NCBI RefSeq assembly: GCF_030380815.1
Contig: NZ_JAUDUY010000005.1
Coordinates: 62,001 to 126,000 of the forward strand
From: Robiginitalea aurantiaca
Lineage (GTDB): Bacteria > Bacteroidota > Bacteroidia > Flavobacteriales > Flavobacteriaceae
DNA: 64,000 nucleotides
Reading direction: 5' to 3'
A program made the position numbers and the translations under genes. The notes under the pieces were generated by a model. It was given only the letters and a program-made list of their open reading frames with translations. It made no database searches and had not been told where the DNA came from. This document shows, in pieces, positions 26,089 to 36,406 of this stretch (the stretch's first letter is position 1; each line of letters starts with the position of its first letter).

Positions 26089-27448
26089 CTTCAAGTCTTT
26101 TGCGTTCGCTGGCTTCAGATAGTCGTTTTGCCAGGATTGGAGCGATCTGTGTCTGTACCTTCCTAAAAGGTCTGAAGGGGTTTTTCTCCAGGGTTTCCGC
26201 CATGTGGTCATCGCTATTGGAATATTTATTGGATCCAACAAGAACCCGCTTACCCGCGTCAAAAGCTTTCTGTTCCTTTAGGGCACTCTCTTCAATTTTC
26301 TTCTGAATGGTGTGTTCCCGGAGTTGAGAAAGAAACCCTCCGCCTTTTTCAATGGATTTAAACACCTCAAGGGCTTTCTGCCCGAGCTGATCCGTCAAGG
26401 ATTCAATATAATAGCTCCCGTCAGCCGGGTTGGAAACACTGTCGAAATAACTTTCATGCTTCAATAACAGCAGCTGATTGCGACTGATGCGTGACGCGAA
26501 ATCATTGGGGTAATGGTAGAGCGTATCGTAAGGGAGGTTGCAAATTACATCAGCGCCCCCCAGGATCGCGGACATACATTCTGTAGTGGTCCGCAGCATA
26601 TTGGTGTTGTAGTCGTAGAGTGTTTTATTGCGCAGCGAAGGACGTGCGATAATTTTACATTTTCCCGAATACCCGTATTCCTGGGCCAGCAGTTCCCAAA
26701 GCTTTCTCAGGGCCCGTAGTTTTGCGATTTCAAAAAAGTATTCATTGCCCATGGAAACTAGAAAAACAGGCGCTTCAAGAAGGGGTTTGAGTCGCTGATC
26801 GTCAACGCTTCTAAGGAGATACTCATGCCCGTGTGCAAGGGCGTAGGCTAATTCCTGTACCCGGGTGGCACCCGCGTTTTGGTAGCGGTCCATATGGATG
26901 GCAAGGCATGTATTTAATTCATTTGCCGACGCAAATGATCCTAAAACCTCTAAATCCATCTCCTTGTTTACGACCCAGTTTCCGGATGTAACCAGGGTAT
27001 GGATCGGATCGAGAAGGCATTCAGCCTTAGGGTGCGCAACCTTCTTCAGCCCATTGAGGAGCTTCTGATCAGAACCGGGGAGATCCCAGAATTGGGGTAC
27101 AGGTACCGATTTGATTTCACCCAATTTTTCCAGTTCCTCATAAGGGACCCGGACTAACAGCGCTTCGACACCGTTTTCCAGGTTAGTACCGACCAGATCA
27201 CGGGCCTTTTCAGAACCCAGGTTAAACGCGTATCCGATTTTCCAGCCTCCAGCCCCAGGTTCGGATTTTCCTTCGCCCGCCTCAGGAATGTCCGCTTCGG
27301 TGTAAAAAGGTTTTACGACAATTCCCTCGGGAGAGGTCCAGGTGAGTAGTTCGTTGTAATCCCCTCCTTTGAGATCCGCCTGAATCTGTTGTTTCCAGGC
27401 TTTGTCTGAAATTGGAGGGAAGTCTTTAAAATCAATTGGATTCTTCAT
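26075..27448 (-). CDS. mutA: Methylmalonyl-CoA mutase small subunit
   Basis: A 457-residue, catalytically inactive partner of the mutase. The opening [21 protein letters not shown] is typical. It has only the barrel part, with [25 protein letters not shown] and [23 protein letters not shown]-like segments ([12 protein letters not shown]). The cobalamin domain that ends the longer small subunits of actinobacteria is wholly missing, which is common in Flavobacteriia. Its start overlaps the DivIC-like gene by 17 bases and its end overlaps mutB by 14. Confidence 0.94.
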   Translation of the reverse strand: MKNPIDFKDFPPISDKAWKQQIQADLKGGDYNELLTWTSPEGIVVKPFYTEADIPEAGEGKSEPGAGGWKIGYAFNLGSEKARDLVGTNLENGVEALLVRVPYEELEKLGEIKSVPVPQFWDLPGSDQKLLNGLKKVAHPKAECLLDPIHTLVTSGNWVVNKEMDLEVLGSFASANELNTCLAIHMDRYQNAGATRVQELAYALAHGHEYLLRSVDDQRLKPLLEAPVFLVSMGNEYFFEIAKLRALRKLWELLAQEYGYSGKCKIIARPSLRNKTLYDYNTNMLRTTTECMSAILGGADVICNLPYDTLYHYPNDFASRISRNQLLLLKHESYFDSVSNPADGSYYIESLTDQLGQKALEVFKSIEKGGGFLSQLREHTIQKKIEESALKEQKAFDAGKRVLVGSNKYSNSDDHMAETLEKNPFRPFRKVQTQIAPILAKRLSEASERKRLEDEKI

Positions 27449-27773
27449 CCGGGTCTGGCTTTATACTGTCTTCGTATTCGATTAGAAATATCTCTTCATT
27501 TTTTCTTTTCAGATAATACTGCTCCCGTGCAAATTTCTCGAGTTCCTTGGGATCTGAAAGTTTTTCAATTATCGCCTTATCCTTGGAGATCTCCTCCTTC
27601 AAAAATTCCTGTTGCTTCTCCAGTTTATTGATTTCTTTGCGAAGTTCCCGGTGAATCAGCAGGGAATTGGTGTCAAAAAAAAGCATCCAAATGGCAAAGA
27701 TGGTAAGCACCAGAACGTAAATATTGCTTACGATCCCAAACCATCGCTTTTTTCTGAAATCTTTCCAGCTCAT
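27432..27773 (-). CDS. FtsB/DivIC-like septum formation protein
   Basis: A 113-residue single-pass membrane protein: short basic N-terminus (SWKDFRKKRWFG), transmembrane helix at about 14-34, then a coiled coil (about 42-75, HRELRKEINKLEKQQEFLKE) and a conserved end (LEKFAREQYYLKRKNEEIFLIEY) of the FtsB/DivIC family. It should act in the divisome with FtsL and FtsQ. The start overlaps the udk stop by four bases (ATGA) and the end overlaps mutA, so it is embedded in the metabolic operon. Confidence 0.9.
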   Translation of the reverse strand: MSWKDFRKKRWFGIVSNIYVLVLTIFAIWMLFFDTNSLLIHRELRKEINKLEKQQEFLKEEISKDKAIIEKLSDPKELEKFAREQYYLKRKNEEIFLIEYEDSIKPDPDEESN

Positions 27774-28381
27774 TGAGTCAGTTTTTCGGATATAATGGTG
27801 CGAACAATGTCTACGGCTACCGTATTGTATTTGTTGTTAGGAATAATGATGTCCGCAAACTCCTTGGTAGGTTCAATAAATTGCTCGTGCATGGGCTTGA
27901 GCGTATGCTGATAACGATCCAGCACCTCGGAAATACTGCGATTGCGTTCCGTAATATCCCTTTTTAACCTACGGATCAGCCGCTCATCCGAATCTGCATG
28001 CACAAAAATTTTAATATCGCAGAGATCCCTGATTTCGGGTTGCGTCATAATCAGTATCCCTTCAATGATCATTACTTTCCGGGGCGGGGTCAGTATGGTC
28101 TCCCCCGTCCGGTTATGCTCGGAAAAAGAGTAGATCGGTTGCTCAACAGGCCTCCCTGATTTAAGCGCTTTCAGATGGGCTTCCAGAAGATCGAAATCAA
28201 TAGTGCTGGGGTGGTCAAAATTAATCTGACACCGCTCTTCGTAACTCATTCCGGACAGATCCTTGTAGTAGGAATCCTGAGATAAAATTCCAACTTCATC
28301 AGGGGGGAGCTCTTCTATGATCTGATTGACCACAGTCGTTTTTCCACATCCCGTTCCTCCCGCAATTCCAATAGTTACCAT
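27770..28381 (-). CDS. udk: Uridine kinase
   Basis: A 203-residue P-loop kinase that phosphorylates uridine and cytidine in the pyrimidine salvage pathway. The start is ATG 28379-28381 (MVTIGIAGGTGCGKTTVVNQI); the longer frame would begin with TTG at 28402, which lies inside the -7 promoter box. Walker A GGTGCGKTT is at residues 8-16; SQDSYYKDL, NFDHPSTIDFDLL and RLKRDITERNRS (lid) are family motifs. It leads the operon udk-DivIC-mutA-mutB. Confidence 0.94.
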   Translation of the reverse strand: MVTIGIAGGTGCGKTTVVNQIIEELPPDEVGILSQDSYYKDLSGMSYEERCQINFDHPSTIDFDLLEAHLKALKSGRPVEQPIYSFSEHNRTGETILTPPRKVMIIEGILIMTQPEIRDLCDIKIFVHADSDERLIRRLKRDITERNRSISEVLDRYQHTLKPMHEQFIEPTKEFADIIIPNNKYNTVAVDIVRTIISEKLTQ

Positions 28382-28399
28382 GGAAATTGAAATTTGTCT

Positions 28400-28407
28400 C
28401 AAAAATA
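28400..28407 (-). promoter_or_regulatory. -7 box of the udk-mutA-mutB unit
   Basis: On the minus strand this reads TATTTTTG, matching TAnnTTTG, 19 bases ahead of the udk ATG. No TTTG is found at the -33 position. Confidence 0.5.
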
Positions 28408-28428
28408 GGAATTTAGTTTAAGCCATAT

Positions 28429-28451
28429 CGAGACTTCTTCGGCGAATCTCG
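28429..28451. other. Hairpin between the divergent propionate units
   Basis: CGAGACTTC (28429-28437) can pair with GAATCTCG (28444-28451) with a one-base bulge. It lies between the two divergent promoters and could be a protein-binding site or have no role. The rest of 28382-28636 holds no gene besides promoter elements. Confidence 0.35.
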
Positions 28452-28508
28452 TGAGGATTTTAATCGATTCAAATGATAATACTCATAGTTAGAACTCGTG
28501 CAGATTTA

Positions 28509-28516
28509 TAGTTTTG
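28509..28516 (+). promoter_or_regulatory. -7 box of the carboxylase unit
   Basis: TAGTTTTG fits TAnnTTTG. It would give a leader of roughly 115 bases to the preferred start at 28637, or about 52 bases to an in-frame ATG at 28574. Confidence 0.45.
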
Positions 28517-28636
28517 AAGTGGTGAATTTCAGGTTTGCCACTTTTCAAACCCGCATGCTCTCATGAAAATTATATGGCTGAATTTATAGATTCAGTTCCT
28601 ATCACGTATTTTTATACCAAAGCAAAAAACGGCCCT

Positions 28637-29122
28637 ATGGCAAACCCTTTTGAAATTAAAGTTAACGGGGAATGGTCTTTTCATATGGATTCGGAATCCC
28701 TGGAGACTTATGATCAGGCCCGCCTTTCCTCCAATACGTTTCATGTAATTCACAATTCCCATTCTTTTGAGGTACAGATCCTCGAGGAAGATTTTGATTC
28801 AAAATCCTACAAGGTGTCCGTAAATGGGAAACCTTACACAATATCGATTTCGAATCCCCTTGACCAGTTGATCTCCACTATGGGCTTTGAACTGGGAACT
28901 TCTAAGAACGTTTCACATATTGAGGCTCCCATGCCCGGTTTGATACTCGATATTCAGGTTTCTCAGGGCGACGAGGTCAGGGAAGGAGACCCCTTATTGG
29001 TCTTGGAGGCGATGAAAATGGAAAATGTAATTCTCTCCCCCCGGGATGGTAAGATTGCGAAAGTTGCGGTCGAGAAGGGAGCTGCTGTAGACAAGAAAAG
29101 CCTTCTTTTAGAATTTGAATAA
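28637..29122 (+). CDS. Biotin carboxyl carrier protein of acyl-CoA carboxylase
   Basis: About 161 residues from the ATG at 28637 (MANPFEIKVNGEWSF), which fits the usual N-terminus of this family; an in-frame ATG at 28574 would add 21 residues. An N-terminal beta-rich part precedes the biotinyl domain (about 92-161), with IEAPMPGLILDI and LVLEAMKMEN, where Lys127 is the biotinylated residue. It carries CO2 between the biotin carboxylase and carboxyltransferase encoded just downstream (gaps of 12 and 2 bases). Confidence 0.92.
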   Translation: MANPFEIKVNGEWSFHMDSESLETYDQARLSSNTFHVIHNSHSFEVQILEEDFDSKSYKVSVNGKPYTISISNPLDQLISTMGFELGTSKNVSHIEAPMPGLILDIQVSQGDEVREGDPLLVLEAMKMENVILSPRDGKIAKVAVEKGAAVDKKSLLLEFE

Positions 29123-29134
29123 AATACACGGCAA

Positions 29135-30577
29135 ATGGATAAAATACTGATAGCCAACCGGGGTGAAATCGCAATCCGGGTGATGAGGACGGCGCGTAAA
29201 ATGGGCATTCAAACAGTGGCGGTTTACTCAGAAGCCGACAGGGATGCCCCCCATGTTCGGTTTGCCGATCAGGCGGTCTGCATTGGAGAAGCCCCTTCTA
29301 ATAAATCATACCTCAGGGGAGCACATATTGTGGAAGTCGCCAAATCGATGGGTGTTGATGGAATCCATCCCGGATACGGGTTTTTAAGTGAAAATGCTGA
29401 ATTTGCGAAAACGGTATCGGAGAATGGCCTGATTTTTATCGGACCCGGACCAGAGGCCATTCACACCATGGGCGATAAACTGGCGGCCAAGGAAGCCGTA
29501 AAGGCCTACGATATTCCAATGGTCCCCGGAACGGACCATCCGGTAACGGATTTGGAGGAGGCCCTTGAGGTGGCCAAAGAAATCGGGTTTCCGATACTCA
29601 TTAAGGCAGCTGCCGGAGGGGGAGGTAAGGGGATGCGCATTGTTGAGGCTGAAAAGGAGCTCAAATCTCAGATTCAAAGGGCCATGAGTGAAGCAGCCTC
29701 AGCCTTTGGGGATGGTTCGGTTTTTATCGAGAAATATATCAGTTCCCCCCGTCATATCGAAATACAGGTAATGGCGGATACACACGGCAATATCCTTCAC
29801 TTTTTTGAACGGGAATGCAGTATACAGCGACGCCATCAGAAAGTCGTTGAGGAAGCTCCTTCAGCCGTACTCACACCTGAACTTCGGGATCGCATGGGCC
29901 AGGCGGCAGTTGATGTTGCCAGATCCTGCGGTTATGTTGGGGCCGGCACGGTGGAATTCTTGATTGACGATGCACATAATTTCTATTTTCTGGAGATGAA
30001 TACCCGACTCCAGGTGGAGCACCCGGTAACCGAGTTGATTACCGGGCACGACCTGGTTGCCCTTCAGATTCGTGTGGCCAGGGGGGAAGTTCTCCCCCTG
30101 AAGCAGGATGACCTTCATATCCAGGGACACGCCATAGAATTAAGGGTTTATGCCGAAGATCCGCGAAATGATTTTTTGCCATCGGTAGGAACCCTGGAAC
30201 GCTACAAACTTCCGGAAGGAAAAGGAATTCGGGTAGACAATGGTTTTGAAGAGGGGATGCAGGTCCCAATTTATTACGATCCCATGCTATCCAAACTGAT
30301 CACCTATGGGGCGGACCGCATGGAAGCCATTCAGCTTATGCTCGAGGCAATATCACAATACCAGGTGGAGGGTGTACAAACGACCCTGCCTTTCGGTGCA
30401 TTTGTTTGCAGGCACCAGTCTTTTAGAAGCGGGATGTTCAATACGCATTTTGTTAAAGATCACTACGCGCCTGAGATGCTCAAAGCTATCGATGAACAGG
30501 AGGCCGGAGTGGCAGCGGCTGTTGCTTTAAAGCATTATTTAGAACAACAAAAACAATTACGGACCCCCACTACATAA
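29135..30577 (+). CDS. accC: Biotin carboxylase subunit
   Basis: A 480-residue ATP-grasp enzyme that carboxylates biotin using bicarbonate and ATP. The N-terminal domain begins [20 protein letters not shown]; the ATP loop is [14 protein letters not shown]; catalytic motifs [12 protein letters not shown] and [16 protein letters not shown] are intact. Length is about 30 residues longer than E. coli AccC, as is usual for subunits of propionyl-CoA carboxylases. Its neighbours point to propionyl-CoA, not acetyl-CoA, as the final acceptor; the gene symbol is by similarity only. Confidence 0.93.
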   Translation: MDKILIANRGEIAIRVMRTARKMGIQTVAVYSEADRDAPHVRFADQAVCIGEAPSNKSYLRGAHIVEVAKSMGVDGIHPGYGFLSENAEFAKTVSENGLIFIGPGPEAIHTMGDKLAAKEAVKAYDIPMVPGTDHPVTDLEEALEVAKEIGFPILIKAAAGGGGKGMRIVEAEKELKSQIQRAMSEAASAFGDGSVFIEKYISSPRHIEIQVMADTHGNILHFFERECSIQRRHQKVVEEAPSAVLTPELRDRMGQAAVDVARSCGYVGAGTVEFLIDDAHNFYFLEMNTRLQVEHPVTELITGHDLVALQIRVARGEVLPLKQDDLHIQGHAIELRVYAEDPRNDFLPSVGTLERYKLPEGKGIRVDNGFEEGMQVPIYYDPMLSKLITYGADRMEAIQLMLEAISQYQVEGVQTTLPFGAFVCRHQSFRSGMFNTHFVKDHYAPEMLKAIDEQEAGVAAAVALKHYLEQQKQLRTPTT

Positions 30578-30579
30578 TT

Positions 30580-32121
30580 ATGGATAAGAAACTAGAGGAA
30601 CTTCAGAACCGATTAAAGGAAGCCCACCTTGGTGGCGGGGTCAAGCGGATTGAAAGGCAACACGCACAGAAAAAACTGACGGCCCGGGAACGGGTTATGT
30701 ACCTCCTTGATGAGGGTTCCTTTGAGGAGATGGGAGCCCTGGTCACCCACCGGACTACGGACTTTGGAATGGAAGATCAACAATTTTACGGGGACGGTGT
30801 AATTACGGGATATGGTACAATTCACAACAGGTTGGTCTATGTCTACGCCCAGGATTTTACGGTGTTTGGAGGTTCCCTATCAGAAACGCACGCAGAGAAA
30901 ATTTGTAAAGTAATGGACCTGGCCGTGCGCGTGGGCGCCCCTGTAATTGGGTTGAATGATTCCGGTGGCGCCCGAATTCAGGAAGGTGTGCGATCCCTGG
31001 GAGGGTATGCCGATATTTTTTATCGCAATGTACAGGCCTCGGGAGTCGTACCCCAATTATCTGCCATTATGGGGCCATGCGCCGGGGGGGCTGTTTATTC
31101 ACCCGCGATGACCGACTTCATTCTTATGGTGGAGGAAACGAGCTATATGTTTGTTACCGGGCCCAATGTCGTCAAAACGGTGACCAATGAAACGGTGAGC
31201 TCAGAAGAACTGGGAGGAGCCACAACACACGCTGTAAAATCGGGAGTTGCGCACCGGACTGCCTCAAACGACGTGGTGTGCCTGGAAGACCTTAGAACAC
31301 TGCTTTCGTACCTTCCCCAGAACAACCGTGAAAAAGCTCCGGATCTCCCCTATGAACTGGACACCGAGTGGCGCGAGGAACTCGGGGGAATTGTGCCTGA
31401 AAACCCCAATAAGCCTTATGATATGCATGAGGTGATCGGGGGAATCATTGATTCGGATTCATTTTTTGAAATTCACAAAGATTACGCTGAAAACATCATC
31501 ACTGGTTTTGCGCGCCTCGCAGGAAAAAGTATCGGAATCGTGGCCAATCAGCCGATGTTCCTGGCCGGGGTGCTCGACAGCAACAGCTCGCGAAAGGCAG
31601 CCCGATTCACACGCTTTTGTGATAGCTTTAATATCCCTTTGCTCATTTTGGTGGATGTGCCCGGGTTTCTGCCGGGAACGGATCAGGAGTGGTCTGGAAT
31701 CATCATGCATGGGGCCAAGCTATTATATGCCCTGAGCGAAGCAACCGTACCCAGAATTACGGTGATTACCCGTAAAGCCTATGGCGGTGCCTACGATGTG
31801 ATGAATTCCAAACATATCGGTGCTGATTTGAATTACGCCTGGCCCGGGGCTGAAATTGCCGTTATGGGCGCAAAAGGAGCAAGTGAGATAATATTCCGAA
31901 AAGAAATCAAGGAGGCAGCCGATCCAGAAAGGGAGTTAGCCGAGAAGGAGGCAGCTTATGCGGCAAAATTTGCAAATCCGTACCGTGCGGCCAAAAGGGG
32001 TTTTATCGATGAGGTTATTGTTCCCAATGAGACGCGGAGAAAATTGATAAAGGGTTTTGCTTCCCTTCAAAACAAGGAAGTAGCTCAGCCCAGGCGTAAA
32101 CACGGGAATATACCCCTCTAG
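30580..32121 (+). CDS. pccB: Acyl-CoA (propionyl-CoA) carboxylase beta subunit
   Basis: A 513-residue carboxyltransferase. It contains [23 protein letters not shown] at the N-terminus (partly quoted: [13 protein letters not shown]), the oxyanion-hole glycines in [14 protein letters not shown] and [13 protein letters not shown], and the second-half motif [12 protein letters not shown] with [11 protein letters not shown]. This is the PCC-type beta subunit with fused N and C halves. The start lies two bases after the accC stop. Together with the mutase encoded divergently it converts propionyl-CoA to succinyl-CoA; an epimerase is still needed and is not in the window. Confidence 0.94.
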   Translation: MDKKLEELQNRLKEAHLGGGVKRIERQHAQKKLTARERVMYLLDEGSFEEMGALVTHRTTDFGMEDQQFYGDGVITGYGTIHNRLVYVYAQDFTVFGGSLSETHAEKICKVMDLAVRVGAPVIGLNDSGGARIQEGVRSLGGYADIFYRNVQASGVVPQLSAIMGPCAGGAVYSPAMTDFILMVEETSYMFVTGPNVVKTVTNETVSSEELGGATTHAVKSGVAHRTASNDVVCLEDLRTLLSYLPQNNREKAPDLPYELDTEWREELGGIVPENPNKPYDMHEVIGGIIDSDSFFEIHKDYAENIITGFARLAGKSIGIVANQPMFLAGVLDSNSSRKAARFTRFCDSFNIPLLILVDVPGFLPGTDQEWSGIIMHGAKLLYALSEATVPRITVITRKAYGGAYDVMNSKHIGADLNYAWPGAEIAVMGAKGASEIIFRKEIKEAADPERELAEKEAAYAAKFANPYRAAKRGFIDEVIVPNETRRKLIKGFASLQNKEVAQPRRKHGNIPL

Positions 32122-32150
32122 CAAATGGCGGGAGGCGGCAGGTTTCGATC

Positions 32151-32168
32151 GGGGTTCATGGGAACCCC
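32151..32168. terminator. GC-rich hairpin between convergent units
   Basis: GGGGTTC (32151-32157) pairs with GAACCCC (32162-32168) around a four-base loop. No T run follows in either direction, so intrinsic termination is uncertain. The rest of the gap 32122-32338 shows nothing. Confidence 0.4.
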
Positions 32169-32338
32169 CACCCACCCGTAAATAAGATATTCTTTCAACC
32201 TGCAAAATCAAATCGGAACGCACTGTAAACACTCATAAAAGCGGCCGAATAATCCGGGATTGTAACCAGCGGGAAACCAATGCAGGTAACCCAAAATGGA
32301 CTTTGAAACTTCCTGTGAAGGTCGCGGTGCATCCCAGA

Positions 32339-33421
32339 TCAGGGCAAACACAGTATTCCGGAACAGGAATTGCGGCTGGCACCGGTTACCGAAGCCAGCA
32401 CATTGTGCTGATTGCATAGCCGCAGGGCACCCAGGAAGCCAAATACGATGGCCTCTTTATAATCAATCAGTTCCCTATCCGGGATGACCACCTGAAAATT
32501 CGGGTCCAATTGGTCCCGAAGAAGTTCAATCAAAAATACATTCAAGGCACCCCCCCCGGTTACCAAAACCTCCCCAGGGGCCCCTTTGCCCACCTTGTGG
32601 ATCTGGATCGCAATCTGATTGGCAATATGCTGAACCGCGGTGCGTAGCAGGTTTTCGGGTTTGTCCGGGAAATTCCTGGTCAACGGAATGATGGTTTCCT
32701 CGAACCACTCGTATCCTGTGGATTTCGGGTAGGGCTTTTTGTAATACGGCAGGGCATCCAGGGCCTGGAGGTACCCTACGTTAATCTGACCACTTCGCGC
32801 CAGAGAACCCTCAGCGTCATAATGTAAATCCAGCGGTTTGACGAGATGGTTTAAAAGCATGTTCGCAATCCCGATATCAAAGGCAACCCGTTCTCCGCCC
32901 CTTTCAAAGGAAATATTGGCAATTCCCCCCAGATTCAGACAATACGCATACTTTCCAAATAAAAGGCGATCCCCAATGGGAACCAAAGGGGCTCCCTGCC
33001 CTCCCAATGCAATATCGCCTGAACGAAAATCGCCAATCGCAGGCAGCCCGCTGGACAGGGCGATATTTTGGGGCGATCCAAGCTGAAAAGTAAAGCCCAT
33101 ATGGGGCCTGTGGTGAACCGTATGTCCATGAGAGGCTATAGCGTCAAGGGAAGCCGCCTCGGTGTCCAGGAAGTCTATAGCCTGTTTTCCCAGCCAAGCC
33201 CCGTATCTGGCATCCAATTCCATTAATTCGGGGGCGCCCAGGGAGATTGCTGTCGCCAGTTCTGTCCTCAATTCAGGGCTGTAATTCTGATAACCTGCCC
33301 GGATGAGCCTATAGGACCAAAAGTCTCCTTTTCGTTCAAAATCACAAAGGGCCAGGTCCAGTCCATCGAGGGAAGTACCTGACATCATACCCAATACTCT
33401 GAAGGAATTCTTATGTGCCAT
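32339..33421 (-). CDS. anmK: Anhydro-N-acetylmuramic acid kinase
   Basis: A 360-residue cytosolic kinase that opens and phosphorylates 1,6-anhydro-MurNAc to MurNAc-6-phosphate in cell-wall recycling. The ATP/sugar motifs are LGMMSGTSLDGLDLAL at residues 10-25, ASHGHTVHH, CLNLGGIANIS, AFDIGIANML and VTGGGALNVFLIELL. It overlaps the GH3 gene by 11 bases and is the last gene of the nagB-ampG-GH3-anmK unit; its product is the substrate of MurQ encoded in the divergent arm. Confidence 0.95.
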   Translation of the reverse strand: MAHKNSFRVLGMMSGTSLDGLDLALCDFERKGDFWSYRLIRAGYQNYSPELRTELATAISLGAPELMELDARYGAWLGKQAIDFLDTEAASLDAIASHGHTVHHRPHMGFTFQLGSPQNIALSSGLPAIGDFRSGDIALGGQGAPLVPIGDRLLFGKYAYCLNLGGIANISFERGGERVAFDIGIANMLLNHLVKPLDLHYDAEGSLARSGQINVGYLQALDALPYYKKPYPKSTGYEWFEETIIPLTRNFPDKPENLLRTAVQHIANQIAIQIHKVGKGAPGEVLVTGGGALNVFLIELLRDQLDPNFQVVIPDRELIDYKEAIVFGFLGALRLCNQHNVLASVTGASRNSCSGILCLP

Positions 33422-35003
33422 ACTGTAGTTTTACGGGAAGTATACCAGTGGCTTTGAGTCCACCTGTAAAATGTGCCCCGGCCATTTCCTGAAAGGCCGG
33501 CAGGTCCTGGAAGGCACAAACGATTCCCTTAAAATGGTTTAAGGGTAATTTTGGTATCAAGTACGGATTTCCAAACAGATACAAAAGGACTTGACGATCT
33601 GAGGATAATGCCACCAATTGTGCAACCAGGGATTCCGGAAGGCCAAACAGGTCCCTGGGCTTCATGCTCGGGGGATTGAGCGTTAACAGAATATTCCGGG
33701 TCTTGGTCGGGATTTGATTTTGAATATCCAGGCCCGAAGGACATGGATAATGATCAAAATCCAGGGTGGTGCGCACTGAATTGATAAATAACTCTGGTGC
33801 CGTACCCACAGATAGTATTGAAAAGCCATCTCTTCTGAATTGAGAAAGCAAACCTTTGGCCATATTGACTTCGCAAATGCAGTTCCGGGCAAGCTCGCGG
33901 TTCAGGGAATTGATACTGTTTTTCGGTTGGAGGGATGTACCGTGCTTCCTGAATGCCTCTTCCTTTAGCCTCCACACCCTTTGGAAGGATTCCTCCAGAC
34001 GCGATTCTGAAACTTCCTTTAAAATAAGGTCTATACTTTCAGGTATGCGATCGGCATAACACAAAAGGTCATTACCTGCCTGCAGGGCCCTTAAATTCAA
34101 CCGTTCTGCCCTGGTTTCGAAACCGAGGAGCGCATGCATATTCATCGCATCGGTTATAACAGTCCCTTCAAATCCCATATTGCGGAGTAACGCAATAATC
34201 GGTTCCGACAGGCTTGCAGGCAGGCCGGTGGGATCCAGGTGGGGGAGTGATAAATGTCCTGTCATCACTACGGGGACCCCGGCTTTTATCAATTCACGGA
34301 ACGGGATCAGTTCTTCACCTTTCAATTGTGAAAGGTTTTTTTGAAGGACCGGAAGGTTCAGGTGCGAATCCATATCCGTATCTCCATGGCCCGGGAAATG
34401 TTTGGCACAGCTGAGGATACCACCTTCCGCCAGACCCTTATGCAAGGTTGCTGCTTTTCGGCCGACATCTTCAGGGATGCTTCCGAAAGCCCTGAACCCG
34501 ATTACAGGATTGTCAATATTCGTATTGACATCAACTACAGGAGTGAGGTTCAGGTGAATTCCAATATCCCTGCAATCCCTTGCCATTGAAAGTCCCATTT
34601 CATACAAGAGAGGTTCCGAAGCAGGCTTCAGGGCTCCCAGGGTTATCGCGAAAGGGTAACGCGATCCGTGTTCCACCCGCATGGCCAAACCCCATTCTGC
34701 ATCGATGGCAATCAGCAGCGGGTGCCTGGCAGACTTCTGATAACGCGAGATAAGTTGTTTAAGCCGCTCCAGGCTATTTTCATTATAGGGGATTTCACGC
34801 TGGCCTTCGAAGTTTGTCGCTGCACTCGCCCTGCTATGAAAAAAGCACAGGCCACCCACCTGATGGGTTTGAATCAGCGATTCCAGAGCCCGGACTTCCG
34901 ATTCTGAATCATTGATAAAGGCCGCTGGCATAAAGAGCTGTGCGGCCTTTTCCCGATTCGTAAACTGGATTTTAACTTCTTCGTATGCAGGGACCTTACA
35001 CAT
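33411..35003 (-). CDS. GH3 beta-N-acetylglucosaminidase (NagZ-like)
   Basis: A 530-residue family 3 glycosidase. I start at ATG 35001-35003 (MCKVPAYEEV), because the longer frame needs a TTG inside ampG. No signal peptide is present, so it is cytoplasmic, as required for AmpG-imported muropeptides. KHFPGHGDTD at residues 201-210 with the following DSH is the His-Asp acid/base motif of NagZ enzymes, and ITDAMNMHAL contains the nucleophile Asp285. After about residue 340 an extra C-terminal domain of about 190 residues follows, absent from small NagZ proteins. It should release GlcNAc from GlcNAc-anhydroMurNAc. Confidence 0.9.
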   Translation of the reverse strand: MCKVPAYEEVKIQFTNREKAAQLFMPAAFINDSESEVRALESLIQTHQVGGLCFFHSRASAATNFEGQREIPYNENSLERLKQLISRYQKSARHPLLIAIDAEWGLAMRVEHGSRYPFAITLGALKPASEPLLYEMGLSMARDCRDIGIHLNLTPVVDVNTNIDNPVIGFRAFGSIPEDVGRKAATLHKGLAEGGILSCAKHFPGHGDTDMDSHLNLPVLQKNLSQLKGEELIPFRELIKAGVPVVMTGHLSLPHLDPTGLPASLSEPIIALLRNMGFEGTVITDAMNMHALLGFETRAERLNLRALQAGNDLLCYADRIPESIDLILKEVSESRLEESFQRVWRLKEEAFRKHGTSLQPKNSINSLNRELARNCICEVNMAKGLLSQFRRDGFSILSVGTAPELFINSVRTTLDFDHYPCPSGLDIQNQIPTKTRNILLTLNPPSMKPRDLFGLPESLVAQLVALSSDRQVLLYLFGNPYLIPKLPLNHFKGIVCAFQDLPAFQEMAGAHFTGGLKATGILPVKLQYGT

Positions 35004-36264
35004 CTTTCTCGGCGATTTTTTTACCAAAATCTTCAGGATACCTCACATATTTCAGGAGGATTAGCGAAGGAAAGGCGGCGACCACTACCCAAACGAAAAA
35101 ACCGGGATAGCCCAAAGATTCCTGAATATAGCCACTGACCATTCCCGGAAGCATCATTCCCAGGGCCATAAAACCAGTAGCTAAAGCATAATGCGCTGTC
35201 TTATAGGGGCCTTTGGCGATATAAATCAGGTAGACGAGAAAAGCGGCAAATCCAAAACCATATCCGAACTGTTCTAGGATCACCGTGCCGCTGACAGCCC
35301 AGAGATTGTCTGTGCCCGTCCACGCGAGTATGGCATAGAGCAGGTTGGGAAGGTTTAATGCCAGTATCATGGGGAGCATCCACTTTTTCAAGCCATCCCT
35401 CGAGATCAGGATACCACCGAGAATGCCTCCAATTGAAAGAAAGATTACGCCAAGGGTACCGTAAATCGTACCTACGGCTTCAGTGGAATATTCCAACCCT
35501 CCTGCCCCCGGGGTATCCAGGAGGAAAGGGGCCGCCATTTTGACAAGTTGGGACTCACCGAGTCTGTAGGTCAGTATAAAGGCAATTGCCCAGCCGATAC
35601 CGGGCTTTTGGAAGAAGCCCCTTAGAACAGTAACAAATCCCTCACCTGTTGCCTGTTTTGATTTTACTTCATAAACCGGTGTGGCAAAAAAGTTCGCTAC
35701 GGTCAGAAGTACCATGAGAAAGGACGTGAATATCATGGTGATCGACCAGGCTCGCGCCGGATCTCCCAATCGCTGTTCCAAATACCCCGCTAAAATCACG
35801 ATTAGGCCCTGACCTGTAATCATGGCAAGGCGATAAAATGTACTCCGAAGCCCGACGAAAAAAGATTGTTTTTTCTCACTTAAGGCGATCATGTAATATC
35901 CGTCGGAAGCAATATCGTTTGTAGCGGAGGCAAAAGCCACCATCCAGAAACAGGCCAGGGTAGTGACCAGGAATGCATTGGTGGGCAGGCTGACTCCAAC
36001 CCCGAATAAGGCGACCGATATGAGTAATTGCATCCAGAGAAACCAGCGGCGTTTGGTACCTGTCAGGTCCACAAATGGACTCCAAAGGGGTTTAAGGACC
36101 CAGGGGAGGTAGAGCCAACTTGTGTATAGGCCGATTTCGGCATTGCCCAGGCCCAGTTGTTTATACATGATTACCGAAACGGTAACTACAAGTATATAAG
36201 GAAGGCCCTGGGTGAAATACAGACTGGGTACCCACCACCAGGCCCGCGCATCTTTCGGGGTCAT
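34996..36264 (-). CDS. ampG: AmpG-like muropeptide permease (MFS)
   Basis: A 422-residue major facilitator with about 12 membrane helices. The N-terminus WWVPSLYFTQGLPYILVVTVS and the segment GLYTSWLYLPWVLKPLWSPFVD are strongly AmpG-like. It should import GlcNAc-anhydroMurNAc(-peptides) released by lytic transglycosylases. It ends eight bases inside the GH3 gene and begins 142 bases after the nagB-like gene; that gap (36265-36406) holds no gene and no clear terminator. Its neighbours, all recycling enzymes, support the assignment. Confidence 0.92.
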   Translation of the reverse strand: MTPKDARAWWWVPSLYFTQGLPYILVVTVSVIMYKQLGLGNAEIGLYTSWLYLPWVLKPLWSPFVDLTGTKRRWFLWMQLLISVALFGVGVSLPTNAFLVTTLACFWMVAFASATNDIASDGYYMIALSEKKQSFFVGLRSTFYRLAMITGQGLIVILAGYLEQRLGDPARAWSITMIFTSFLMVLLTVANFFATPVYEVKSKQATGEGFVTVLRGFFQKPGIGWAIAFILTYRLGESQLVKMAAPFLLDTPGAGGLEYSTEAVGTIYGTLGVIFLSIGGILGGILISRDGLKKWMLPMILALNLPNLLYAILAWTGTDNLWAVSGTVILEQFGYGFGFAAFLVYLIYIAKGPYKTAHYALATGFMALGMMLPGMVSGYIQESLGYPGFFVWVVVAAFPSLILLKYVRYPEDFGKKIAEKDV

Positions 36265-36406
36265 GCCGTGAAGTTTGCCTTAAAAGTAAAAAAATAGGAT
36301 TGAAACCTGCAGTCAACCTTCTGCCTTTCCAAATAATACCATTATTCACAGGACTCCATAAACCTGCTATCGGTTTTTGTATTGGGCCGGAAAGCCGCTT
36401 TGCACC

